Shown here: piece by piece, positions 13,301-25,125 of the stretch
How the letters are laid out: the number at the start of each line of letters is the position of its first letter
How positions within the stretch are numbered: the stretch's first letter is position 1
NCBI RefSeq assembly: GCF_001649575.2
Contig: NC_051439.1
Coordinates: 11,427,964 to 11,491,963, forward strand
DNA length: 64,000 bases
Direction: 5' to 3'
Source of the DNA: Kryptolebias marmoratus
Taxonomy: Eukaryota > Chordata > Actinopteri > Cyprinodontiformes > Rivulidae
Notes under the pieces: model-generated
The model's input: only the letters and a program-made list of their open reading frames with translations
Told to the model about the DNA's origin: nothing
The model's database searches: none
Translations under genes and position numbers: made by a program

Positions 13301-13675
13301 GGCGCCCACCTCCGCTATCAGGTTGTGGCCGCACGCGTGCCCGAGACCCGGCAGCGCGTCGTACTCGCACAGGAAGGCCACGTGCACGGCGGACTCTCCG
13401 GCCACGCCGCCTCCAGCAGCACCTCCAGCAGGAGCAGAGGCCCCGCCCACCGGACCCCAGCTGGCCCGAAACGCCGTGGGCAGCTTGTAGCGGCTTTGGA
13501 CCGTCCATGTTCGGCCCCGCTGCGAGAAGAAGCGGACCAGCCGGTCGTGGGCGTTCGTCTCACTTCCGGCCACCTCGGGCCGGCTCCAAATGTCCCAGCT
13601 GAGGCTGCGGAGCTCGTCTTGGAGCGAGTCTATATGCCACTGCAGGGTGACTTTCATCTGCTTTCGTTCCTCCAT
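10370..13675 (-). CDS. pm20d2: Peptidase M20 domain-containing protein 2
   Basis: Zinc-dependent dipeptidase of the M20 (ACY1L2) family, known for clearing beta-alanyl-lysine-type dipeptides formed as by-products of carnosine synthesis. Exons in transcript order: 13238-13675, 12156-12304, 11878-12020, 11615-11769, 10955-11081, 10698-10805, 10370-10527. They total 1278 bp, giving 425 aa against about 436 in human. Motifs: [18 protein letters not shown] (residues ~101-118) with the metal-binding His; GTPAEE (~151-156) with the catalytic Glu; MAHP; SYPWEG-like [20 protein letters not shown] in the dimerisation domain; GSTDFGN; and [10 protein letters not shown] near the C-terminal His region. 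All catalytic landmarks are intact. The start chosen is the ATG at 13675, beginning MEERKQ; the frame is open further upstream with ATGs at 13798 and 13831. The gene is convergent with gabrr1, as in mammals. Interspersed elements sit in introns at 11.1-11.5 and 12.8-13.2 kb. Confidence 0.95.
11143..11528 (-). repeat. Interspersed element 'AAGATGGCCGCC' family, copy 2
   Basis: Minus-orientation copy inside pm20d2 intron 4. It reads GCATATCGCCTGCC at its 3' terminus, then CTACTACC-type and GGCGGCCATCTTGAATGGG core complements, TAGATGTACATCC, and ends near GTTAGC complement TTTTGCTAACAGACAGGC. It closely mirrors copy 1. Confidence 0.75.
12842..13205 (+). repeat. Interspersed element 'AAGATGGCCGCC' family, copy 3
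   Basis: The best copy for seeing both ends, in pm20d2 intron 1. The left end is TATCGCCCACTGCCGAAAAG. The core is TCAAGATGGCCGCCCC. The right end is GGCGGCGGGCGATATGCATT. The two ends are inverted repeats over about 14 bp (ATCGCCCRCYGCC), which suggests a DNA-transposon-like origin. The right end lies only about 30 bp from the donor site of exon 1. Confidence 0.75.
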
Positions 13676-13908
13676 GGCTGCAGGTGCAAGTCCGACGGTC
13701 ACGTGATCCGAAGAAGTGTAAAGAAATGGAAGTGGGCGGAGCCTCAACCCGGAAATAGTGGCTGCATCGCATTTTAATGAATCAAGAGAGTTGCTCATGT
13801 TAACACGTTGGTAAAAATAGTTTAAATGCATGTGTGAAACTAGAGAAAGTAATTCTGTGTGAATGCTAAGTGGTGAATAACTTTATTTAGCAGAGGGGTT
13901 GTTAAAGA

Positions 13909-14100
13909 GAAGCAAAATGCAAGCTAAAACCAGCAAAAATGCAAGCTAAAACCAGCAAAAACACAAGCTAAGAGTAACAAACACTAGCTAAAAGCAGCAA
14001 AAGGCCAGCTAAATATAGTAAAGGGCTGCCAAAAAGCTAAAGTAATAAAAAGCTGCCTAAAAACAAAAGCTAAAAGTAGCAAAAGGCTAACTAAAGCCAA
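13909..14100. repeat. Degenerate minisatellite, unit about AGCTAAAAGTAGCAAAAG
   Basis: About nine imperfect 18-24 bp units related to GCTAAAANCAGCAAAA in tandem. The array starts about 235 bp upstream of the pm20d2 start codon. The same motif recurs at 44150-44310 upstream of orc3. Confidence 0.8.
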
Positions 14101-16075
14101 ACATAGTGAAATGGTAAACAATGTACGCCAAAGCAGATTATAAAGAGAACAAAGTATTTGAATAAAATGATAAATCTCAATGAAGATTGTAAATAAAATA
14201 ATGGCACATATCTCCTGAATGAGCTGAACATTATGCTATATGAGTAGTTAGAATAAACAAACAGGAAAACTAAAAGTGTGAATGAATCAGCATTCTCCCT
14301 GTCAGTTTATATCTTTCTCCCGCTGCTGATCACCACCATCTTTAGATGGAGGAGTCTGAGCATCATCTGCTCCTTAATAAAACTGCTGACTTGTTGAGAT
14401 GTCCACTGCAGAGCTGAATGCTGTGAGTTGATAGTCCTTGTAATTGTGCCTTTTTCCAGTCCTGAACAGCAGTCTGTATGTGGACAGATGATGTGGATGG
14501 ACTGCCACCTGCTGGCTGTAACATAAATTGTGGGACTAATGTGTAAAATAATCATTACCATATTAAGCCAAGAAATTAGACTTTGTCCGGCAGCTTTCGC
14601 TCCTTTTGACACCTGACATGCTTAAATAGGAGGCAACGGGACTTCTTATCTTTTTCTTGAAGACATTTTAATTGAACTATAACTCTTTATTGAACACAAT
14701 CAAATGAAATTCTTTTGGCATCCTTCACTAGAGGGACCCAGAGATGTAATAATGTTCAAGTCTCCTGCAACACATGCATTTGTCTGATCTGCACTGGAAA
14801 GACATCAGTGCTCTGCATCTTATTGTGCGTTTACCGTACAGATCAGATCAATAAAGAAGCACCTTGAGGGCAGGGTATTATCTCTTGGGGAGTGTGTTTC
14901 CATTATTTGTTCATTTACGGCTTGCTGCAGGCCTTGGTGAAGGTGAGCTGTGTTCTGGACCTGTGGAGAAAAGAAAAAATAAAAAGGTCAGTTTAGTTGT
15001 ATGAATGAAAAAGGAAGCTCCACAGCTGTCACGCACTCAGCAGCGAACATGTGTGCGTTGGACGGAGACATGGAGAGAGCAGGTGTATGCGGTTTCTGTC
15101 TGTATGTGAAGCTGGAGGTTAATTGGGGGCGGTTGTCAGTCACAGGAGGAGACCATGTTGTGCATCGCTCAGCGAAGCTGACACCACGACTGCCTCCTGA
15201 CATGTCCTGTCTGTCAGCTTGCTCTACGCCCCGCCGCTGACGCTGACACTCACCATTGTGTTTCAATTAGACGGGAACAGACCCATGTGTCACCTTATTG
15301 TCTTATTCAGGGATTAGCCTAGTGAGCATGTGTTTAATTTCACAGGCGTACACGTGCTTTTAGTGGCTGTTTTCACAAATTAAAGACTGATTATACGATC
15401 GATTGGGAGGACATATTCGAAAAGATGTTTTCTTCTTTGTGATGAACATTGATTATCTCATTAAAATAATATTTTTCCCTCTGAAGCCAAAGGTCATCAC
15501 GCTGAACTGGAGTGGTGATTGGGTAGTGATGTGATGTGCGTGCAGAGCGTCACAGCGGCAGGACGCCCGGAGGAAGATCGGCTTGACAGCTACAAGAAAG
15601 GATGACAGCATGTCTCCGAAGTGACAGCAGATTTGACTTGGGTGGCAGTGTGTTTCTGTGAGCGTGGTCCATCTCTCGGTGTTCGTGTGCCCCCACCTTT
15701 AACTGCAGAGGCTCACAAAAAGTCACGATGCAAGGCAAAGACACAAAAGGAAAGCCAAGGTCATGAAAGGAAAAAAAATCCAATTTGGTGTTAAAAACAT
15801 ATAAACTGGAATGTTCCAATCAGAGGCTCGACTTTTGAACTGTTTTACTCGTCTGTTCTGCTCGAGCAAACCTTGTATCCACTCCAAGTTTTTAGCTCCT
15901 TACCAAATTAATCAGATTGAAGGGCAACAAAAGCTGGAGCCTGAGCTTCTCTCAGGTGTCAGAGCAGGAGGAAAGACCCAGGTGAACTCCACGCCCTTGC
16001 CTCGATTAGATCACCTACTATCCTCAAGTATTAAAGTATTTTTTAATCATGTGATTTCAAATTTAATCGAAGCAT

Positions 16076-16330
16076 TCACTGAAACAAAACGTTTAGATTC
16101 AGGAGGCTTATTGTCCGAGGAATGAAGGTGCTGCACAGTTTGTTTTTTGACAGGACGTTGTCTTCCCAGTGGCTGCCGGTTAAACAGCTAATTAGAGGGG
16201 TGAGAGATCTCACAACTCTGAGGGCTTTCTTCTTGCATCTCTCCTTGAAAACTGCCCCCAAGGAGGGGAGCCAGACCCCAATAACCCTCTCAGCCGTTCT
16301 CGCCACACATCGCAGAGCTTTAACATCTAT
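16076..16330 (-). mobile_element. LINE ORF2 C-terminal fragment
   Basis: The minus-strand translation contains CVARTAERVIGVWLPSLG followed by ERCKKKALRVVRSLT. This resembles the conserved tail downstream of the reverse transcriptase domain in fish L2/Rex-type LINEs (pattern RVVRTAEKIIG..LPSL...RC..KA). The expected continuation (HPSH..F..LPSGRRYRSI) is degraded. It is a dead 5'-truncated or broken piece. Confidence 0.65.
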
Positions 16331-16480
16331 AGTGAAGTGAAGTGAAGTGAGATTTATGTAGCCCTTTTTTGGCAACAAGGCGATCCAAAGCGCTTTACAA
16401 CAGAAACAACAACAGAATCAAATACAGCAGGTACATAATCAAACACAGAAAAAAAAAACAATCATGTATGATCTAAATGA
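16327..16480 (+). repeat. Fish interspersed repeat with GTGAA tandem start
   Basis: Begins with tandem AGTGA pentamers (AGTGAAGTGAAGTGAAGTGA), followed by GATTTATGTAGCCC and GGCGATCCAAAGCGCTTTAC, then an A-rich AACA tail. This 'TTTATNTAGC...CAAAGCGCTTTACA' arrangement is a very common interspersed repeat end in teleosts. Confidence 0.6.
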
Positions 16481-18321
16481 AATATAGGATAATCTAAATA
16501 AAAATCACAAAACTATAGCACCGCAGCTGCCACACCAGGGTCTGATTCAGCTTTCAGAGAGCTCATGATGGTGTCCTGGTAACAGGTGATGAGGACAACC
16601 TTCAGATTTTACCTCTAAAATGTCATCTCATCAGCTATCATTATATTCCTATTTGTCTCTGTGCAGTAGCCGTAGCCTTCAGTTGGAGCTTATGTGGCAC
16701 ATCTTCATCCTGCAACTGCGCCGCTCCTGAAGTTTATAGGTGTGTGGCATCCTGCAGAAGTGAAGTATTCGTTTCTGAGAACGTGTTCACTCGCTGCAAA
16801 TGGATGACGGTTATGTGAGGCAGCAGTCACGGACAAGCAGAAAAATATTAAAAAGGAAGCAGTTTTTCTTTTTAATTAAGCATTCGCTAAAATAAATACA
16901 AATTATTGTCAAGCTGACAAGAACGCGGGGTAATATGTCCAGAGAGCGAGACCAAAACCAGACACGGAGACAGCAGCTGAAGGTAAGTGTGTTTATTTAC
17001 AAAGTGGTGAATATGTACAGTGCGTGCGTCGTGGTAGGATCTGGAAAGCAAGAGGAACAGGGTGAGTCTCGGGCACCAATCCTACTGTCAGCTGAGCACT
17101 GCATGAATAACTTAATTGTGGTTCTTTTGGTCTTACAGGTCCAGGTGGAGTCCAGCGGCGAGGAGGAGGTGAAGGAAGCGTTCAGGTGATCCAGAACTCG
17201 ACTAGCCAGTAATCCCGTCCAGGTAAGTATCCGTGAGTCCAAAGTTCCGTGACGTGGCCCGGTATCTAAAAACAAGGTGCATAGAAAACGTAGTCAATAC
17301 TTAGTCAAGGCTATGGTTAGAAACGGAGGCTGCGAGTCTAACCCAGGAGGTTCGATGCTCCAGCGAAGGTCTGATCTCAACTGGAGGCTTAAGTACTGGC
17401 AGTCCTCATTATCCTGAATCTGCATCACCTGTGGAAGAAGAACACTGGAGGAACCGCCCCAAGGCGGGGCTAGAACTCAAGATCCCTACACAAGCCTTCG
17501 TGATTTTCTTTTCAGTGAATGAATCTGCTGTAGCGTCGGAGGAATATTTACAGCGTGATGCAATTTAATGACAATTTGATTGCAGAGGAACATCACAGAA
17601 CATAAAAATAGATGAGTGGGGCACGTTTTTATTATCATTTTTGATGACTAACGTTTTTCAGGTTTAATGCTTTTTATGCATAAGACTTCAGAACAAAGCA
17701 GGCATGAGTAAAATAGAATCTGAAGTAATTAATAAAATACTCCAAGCATCTTTGTTATCAAATCGTGTGAAAAAAAAGTAAACAACTGCAAATTTAAAAA
17801 AAGATTGTCTTTTAAAGGACAAACTCTGTATTTGTTGGCTTCCTTTTTATATGAATATGTTAGTTTTTGGGAGGGGTAATCCACAATGACTCAAAAGTTA
17901 AGATGTGTATTTTTAAAATCGACTCCACATCTCCAAAGTTCATCTTAATCAGGCCGTAAACAGCCTCCTGCGGGGATTAATCAGGCCTTCACATCCTGTA
18001 GGATGATTGATTGTGTAACTCTTTATGCAAGTGTCTATCATTAATTAAAATAGTTATTTAGTGAGGCTTAAATTAAAGCAGTAATTTGTTAATGTATTCC
18101 AGGAATAGCCACATAAGTTGTGCTTTTACGGTAAAGGAACTTGTATGTGACAATGTTTGGAGAAATCATCAAAAATATGGGTGATGTTTTTAGCACGCTA
18201 TAATAAAAGTAGGCAGTAAGGATCAGCACTCTCTTTAATGCTGGGGGGTGAAAAATGTCAGTTTTATGAAGTTGTGTTTAATGGTTAATTTTCTCCAGGA
18301 AAACAAAAAAAAGGCATGCCT

Positions 18322-18625
18322 TTAAGGGCCACTGGGTGGACATTGTAGATAGATCTGAGTGTCATCTGCGTATAACAGTACTCTATATCTGTGATAAGTC
18401 AGAAAGTTGTAAGTGAGAACATGTCGAATGGGAGGAGCCCAAGGTATGATCCCTGTGGGAATGTGTGCATCTGTGCATTTGTGCACAGAAGCAGAATGGA
18501 AAATCTGAGTAAACATCACCAACATTGGCCAAAAACAGCAAGAAAATGACAATACAGAAAGAGAGAAGCTCATGAGACCATTTATAAAAAAAAAAAAAAA
18601 ACATTTGAACAGGAGGTAAAACAAG
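18322..18625 (-). mobile_element. L2-clade LINE reverse transcriptase fragment
   Basis: The minus strand encodes RVLLYADDTQIYLQCP. This includes the FYADD/YADD catalytic motif of non-LTR retrotransposon reverse transcriptase, in the form YADDTQIYL typical of L2/CR1-group elements. The upstream motif (GSILGP.. in intact elements) is present only in shifted, degraded form. No full RT domain remains. Confidence 0.7.
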
Positions 18626-20445
18626 AAAAGATGTTCTTAAAGCAAAGACTAAATGAAAACAGTGACATTCGTAGGTAGATTTTGTCAGGTGTTAGATATT
18701 CTGAGTGAAATCCCCTCAAGGATTCAGTCCCATCCGTCCTGACCTTTCCAGTAGGATATTACCATTGAGTTTAGCCATTACTGATAGGCTCATCCACAAT
18801 CTGTTTGACATTTTGGCATATATTACTGCCTTCTCTGTTGAGAGCTACATGAAGAAATTACAGCTACGCTGATGGAAACAAAAGCCTAAGCCAGCTTTAT
18901 TATACAAACAGGAAAGAATGGGGAATATTCTGTTTAGCTTAAATATTTAGAGTTAAAGTGAGCGAACAGATTGCTGGGTGTGGCTTTCATTCATCAGAAA
19001 ATTGAAAGTGGCACCACTGTTTCAAAATGTCAGGCTATTCCTTTAAGAGGATGTTTAATTTATAAGGCTGCCCTCAGAGAATTTCCCAAGATCATTAACA
19101 ACCCTGCAAACGTCAGAAGATGAGGAGCATCGCAGCTTTGCAACAGAGCAGTCATCACAAACGTATTATTGTATGTTTTGTCAAACCGGGGGAAAAAAAT
19201 CCTGTTGTGTTGTCTGGGTTGAATTTCTTAAAAGCTTAAGTGTTTCTTCATGCACAGCAGGCTACAAGAGTCTAAAAACTGTAGTTGCCCATTATTCAGA
19301 AGAAGGTGTGAGTCTGAGAGATCCCATTAATCACGTCAGACAATAAACACAGAACAAGGAGGATGCCTACAAGCTTCCGTGTTGTTTCACTCGAGGCAAT
19401 AATCAGAGCAAGAGGATCTTAAGAGGAGTTGGTGCTTCCTTCCACCGCAAGAGTAGAAAACTGATATTAACCCTGCCCCGGAGGAGCAAACGGAGTAAAT
19501 TTTTAATTCACAAATTAGGCCTAGAGTGTTTGAAACAGAGCTGGACTGAGGTTTCATCATGACTGAAACAAAAGATGATTGTTAGTAGGACATTTGCGTG
19601 ATGTTGCTGTGGATGTGGTTCTCTTTTTAAGACAGCCTTTCACCAACATGCGAGCCGACGTAGCCCTGTGACTCGTGATGACGAAATCCTTAATTCGGCA
19701 CCTGTTTGCGTGCACCCCGCAGATTGTGGCTCTGATTCGAGGGGACCACTTGTGCTCCCAGACTGCTCACAAAGGCTGGTGTTACCGGCCTTTTCAGCAC
19801 CACCAAACAAAGGAGCTGGGAGGAGCTCAAAGAAAGGGCGAGCTCAAAAATCCAACTGTACCTTTAGAGAAGGTGGGGGGGGAAAAAAGGGAGACTTAGA
19901 CGCATTTTGCTCATATAACCAAGAAGACTTTTGCACTTTTTATCTGGTTATGGGGGTATATTTGTTTCTGCTCTCTGATGCTCCGTGTTCCTCTATTTAT
20001 TGCGACAAATTAACCAACGCGGAAAGAGAAAATAAATTACTACGTATGTGCCAGATGTTTTTCCTCCCTGTAAACAATTGATTAAAAATTAATTCAAGCT
20101 GGAATTGAAGCAGTAATTTTAATCAGCCGTTCAAAGTATTAGAACGTTCACACGATGAAGTGGAAATGGATAATAACGGGACACATAAGGTCTTCTGGTG
20201 TCAAAAATAGTCAAACTAAATTGTTTTGGGGTTTTTTGCAGATTATTATGCCTGAGAGACAAGGCTGAACCTACGCTCAGTCATGCAAATCAAAGGCATC
20301 AACAAATGTTGGAGCGTGCAAATCCACCCCCACTTCACCCGTTGAAGTTGAAAGACAACTTGTTAAACTGAGGTGTTATTGAACGCAGAGGCACAGTGTG
20401 TGCACTGATGTGACATTAATGACAGAAGTGGGACTGGTAAATTGC

Positions 20446-20472
20446 ACGCACACGCACACACACACACACACA
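20446..20472. repeat. (CA)n microsatellite
   Basis: A short imperfect CA run in the intergenic spacer. Shorter CA runs also occur at about 20968-20982. Confidence 0.9.
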
Positions 20473-23400
20473 TTAGGCCCTCGGGGGGTAACTACCAAAG
20501 CAGATTGGTGTGCGGTACAGGCGGGATTTCTGGGAGGAGGGGGACTCTTTACGGGGTGCGGCTCATCTGATGCTGACAGGACAAAGCAAGCTGAACTGAC
20601 ACATTGTCAAGTTTCCATCAGTCAGATGGAAATTTGTGTTGAAGATTTGCCTTTTTAAAAACATTTGTGAAGAATTGAATTCAGAAAATGTAACAATAAC
20701 CCCTTTTTAGTTCATGTTAACGAAAGAAATCCATCATCATAAATGTATTTATCTTCTTTTTTTGGCGGCAATACTCAAACAAACTTGGACAAAGCACATC
20801 AGGGGTGTTTCTGGATTGTGTGATATCAATCTGAGATTACACCAGAAATAAAATCCTATTGGCTCTAGTGTGGGGTCTTTGCAGATTGAAGTTGCCTCCT
20901 GCAGATACTCTTAGTACCCATCAGATTGGTGTTGTCCTGGAGAATATCTAGTAACATAAACCAGAACACACACACACACACAGATTTATAAAAGCAAACT
21001 GAGATTATCAGATTGACGCTGGAGGTTATGTCTCCCAACACACAGCAAGGAATACAACAGATAATATGCTAATTTCATTATGAGAACAGGTGTTGCAGCG
21101 TGACACATCATTAATCAATCAAAACTTAACAATGAACTCTCTACTCTGGTGGTCGGGATCTTTGACCTCATCCATGAACGTGTATTTGAAAGAGATTGAT
21201 GAGGTGTAAACCTGTGTTATGAAACTGGGTTAAACCAAAGCAATAAAAGGGTAGGCCCAAGCAGTGCCCATACAATGACAGCACCTAATGAAACAGAAAG
21301 GCTTCTTGTGATACTTTTTTTTAATCATATGCAGAAAAACACATATCTGTTCAATGTGTGACATGGCTTAACAGCTACCATGACACTGTAGGTTTAAATA
21401 ATAAGCACACCATCATTAAGTTTGACTTTCTCCTTTGTATTGTACATGGAAAGCACTACAAAATCAAACCTTGAAGCTGTTGTTGGCAAATGAAATGTCT
21501 GCTGTAGCTTAAAAAATATGCATTCAAAGCGATGAAACTGAACCAGAAGAAAAAAAATTTAATGAAAGGAGCATTTTTATAATCAAAAGGCTTCCATCTT
21601 TTATGAAAACAGACAGGCATCAGTATGTTTTTTTATCAGTTCATGCTGAAATTTAAAGTAAATCTCTGGGAAAGTTAGTTTTTTCTTTTTTTAGGCATAT
21701 TAATCTTCCTAAACCATCAAAGTTTATCCAAACAACAAAATTTCAATTTGTAACTTTCATGTAATGCAAAAATATGTTCTGTAAATGATTCGGAATCAAA
21801 TCCGCACACTGCACCCCCCTCCCAGAGATAACTAATTCTGTTCAAGGCACAGTTGGGAAAATCAAAATGCACATAATGTGACAGCAGGCATCAAAGAGTG
21901 TCCACATGACAGACCAACTGTTACCCAGCATCAGCAGCAAGAGAGAAGCAGTCAGTCTGATGAGAGAACACGACACAATCACACACTGCTCTCCACATTC
22001 ACGTCTTTCCATGTTCTCTGTGTAATACAGATACAGTAAAACAAAACTGGGCTTCTTCTTCTTGCCAGTGAAAGTGCAAACAGAATTGAACAAAAATAAA
22101 TGCAATATGGACAAAAACATAAAAAGAACCGTGGAAAAAAAAAAACATTTCCACGTTGGTTAATCGTAAAAATAGAACAATCACAACAACCATTTGAGCA
22201 GAATTTCTGGAAAATAGCTCATTAAAACTTTTCTCCAAAAAACAAAACAAAACAACATAGCTTTACCTTCAGAGTATTCTTACTCTAATGACTGTTTAAT
22301 TAACTTCAATCAGCCAACTTTGCTTTTTAACCCTGAGACATCCAGTCTAGCGTCCAGATGACCTCCTGAGGTGGTTTGAGTGAAAACATTTCCAATGCAC
22401 ACTGAAGCCGTTCACACCTGTTGTAGCAACATTTCTGTTGTGGTAACCATGTGATTTAACACTGAAAGTGACATAAAAGTTCATAATTTAGGGAGTTTTT
22501 GAGTCTGGAGCTTTTTAAAACAATAGTAATTCACTTAGCTTGTTAGCTTCCAGACAGAATATAACTCCAGACAAAGATTTTTCAAAGAGCTACAGTATCT
22601 ACAGCAGGTAAGATGTTAAATGTTCATGTCCTTCCCACAGAACCCCACTTCAAAATATCTGAACTATCACTTGAAGCTGAAAGTATTAAAACACAGTTAT
22701 TCTATCTTATGAAACAGACTTGTTCTGATTATGTTGGAGCTGCTTGAACATCTCTTTAACTTTATACACCCAGACGGTCTCTTTCACACACACACAAAGC
22801 CAGGTGACCTTGTGCAGCAGAGTTTCCATGGCAACGTGCTAAACGCTATCAAAGGTGCGGTGCATCTTTTATTTTCCTCTCATCATGAATATGAATGGTA
22901 AATGTTCTTCTTCATCTTTAAAAAAACAAGTTTTCTTCAGGGCTTCTTCTTATGACTTGAGAATCTAAAAAATAAATAAATATATTAATGATGTGATAAA
23001 TAAATCAGGAGAATTAAATGGGAGGTAAAACTGATCAGACTCCTTTTAAATTGATAATTTATACATATATATTTTTTGCAAACGCTAAAAGTGAATTAAA
23101 CAAACAAAAAAAAGGGGTACAATATCAAAATTGCTTCCTGGTCTAGTTTCTGTGCTTCATGATACAATTTTCTGTAATGTGGTTCTGTCCCAGTGTGATA
23201 ATTCACAGATAAGTTTACAACACATATGTGTGAGCCTGAAGTCATTAGGCCACAAGCTGTGAAGTGATAAAAGTGTGTATCTGAGTGTGTGTGTCTGAGG
23301 TGTGGGGGGGTGTTAGAGGCGTAAAGTGAAGGATCATCTGGGTTCAGGATGATAGCTGGCGGCTGGCTGCCTGCAGGCTTGTTAAACTCTGCAGCCATCG

Positions 23401-24833
23401 ATCTATTTTCCAGCCCAGATGGCTGTGATTACTTTGGGAGGGGAAGATGCGAGCAATACCTGAGAAGATTTAGATTGCATCGCTCCGTATGTGCTCTCAC
23501 TTATGAAGCATGTCATTTATTTCCTAATGTGTTTTTTTTTCCCCCTGACACATTACAAAGTACTTGGAACGGAGTCAGTTCATAGAAACCAAGCAGGAGC
23601 TGTAATTTTTTGTAATTTTATATTCGGTTTGGTGTTAAATGATCAGCAGCCAGGTTCTGAAGCTGCAGTTAACTAAATAAACTCAGTCTGAGGTGGAGTT
23701 TATACTAAGAGAGAGGAAAAACACTCATTTAATGTGACCATGTTGATGAATGATGACTAAATCTCCCGAGCAGCTGATGCACTTTTTAAAAAAATTAAAT
23801 TAAAAAGTATAAGGCAGTTTAGCTCTTTGTTGTAGAGATATCAGTTGACATCCAGCACTTTGTCAAAGCCAGTTATAAAAATTAAACATGGTGTTTGACA
23901 CACCTCGTTTTATTTCACCCTCACAGTGAGTCAGTCCGGTTAGATTCAGGCAGTAAATAAGCTGAAGTTAGGAAAACAAAGCAACCTCACATTGGGGGTA
24001 AGATGTTCTGCGTCGTCAACAATTAACACAAAACATCACTTTAAAAGTCAGTGTGGCTTTGTTGGTAAAAAAAAAAGAAGATGAGTTGTGTCAATAAATC
24101 CCCCGTGTATTGGCTGAAATGAGAAATGAATCCCTGTATAATTTGTGTCCATCTGTGTGAAATAAATAGATTTTTGTTTTGTGCCTGTTTTGACAAGATA
24201 AAGTCCTCTGACCCTGCCTTAAAAGACGCCATTTCTAGAATATCACTCTCAGAAACCTTCAGTGCGGTTATAAATTACCGTACGTTCTGACTGGAGAGAA
24301 GAAATGAAATGCTTGATTGGAAGCACAGAGGATAAACGCGGCTAAACCACTTAAAACATCCCGTCTTACTCATCTTTAATCTTTCATTAAGAAGGTCCAG
24401 GCGTACACAGGTGGGACACTTACGGAGTCTCCTATGGTTTGACAACTAAAAACCTGGAGCTGCTTGATTAAAATTGTCATATTTTAGCACATTAAAGTAT
24501 GATTTCTAATTGATTGGGGCTAAAAGGTAAAATTAACTTGAAAATGTAAAAAAATAAGGATTGTATCAGATTGTTTTGTGAAGCTATTGTTTTATAAACT
24601 GTGATGATTTCACCCATTTTACATCTGTAATTTGTTCAGTTCTTTAAAGCTAATATGCACAAGTACAAAGGCGCTGCTGTAGAACTCATTTGAAAAATTC
24701 TTCTGCATTTAGAAATCATGAACCGCGTCCCCCATGCCACGATGGCTGAGGCACCCTCATACCATCGCAGATGCTGGTTTTTGCACATTCGACTGGTAAC
24801 AGCCGGGGCAGCCGCTCGCCTCTTCGCACAGTT

Positions 24834-24873
24834 CTCGTTTCAGCTCGCTCTTCCAAAAGCGAGCTGAAACGAG
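24834..24873. repeat. Perfect 16-bp inverted repeat (hairpin)
   Basis: The left arm CTCGTTTCAGCTCGCT at 24834-24849 is the exact reverse complement of 24858-24873, with an 8-nt spacer CTTCCAAA. It is GC-rich compared with its surroundings and is not part of any element I recognise. Confidence 0.85.
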
Positions 24874-25125
24874 GACTAATGGGACCACAAAAGACACGTC
24901 TCCTGTGTTTCTGTCCGCCCGGAGAATTCAGCAGCCTTTCTGTGCACACTTAACTTCTTCTAATGTTGGTCTGAGTAACCAAGGCCTTCCCGAATCTTTT
25001 GACAGTTTTATTTCTCAGAGCTGATCGATGTTTTCAGAAAAAAAGGCACGAGCCTTCCATGCTTGGAAGGATTAAAATTTCAGAACAGACTTTTGTGCTT
25101 GTGAAGGTTTCTAAATAAATGAAAA

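Noticed and set aside
14307..14612. 101-aa minus-strand frame upstream of pm20d2
   Set aside because: No recognisable motif and no supporting promoter or splice signals.
16935..17280. Possible small gene with GTAAGT-like donors near 16983 and 17223
   Set aside because: The frames are short and unrelated across the putative junctions, and the sequence looks like part of an unclassified interspersed repeat.
19668..20081. 137-aa plus-strand frame in the intergenic spacer
   Set aside because: No domain, signal, splice structure or family resemblance; composition is like the surrounding non-coding DNA.
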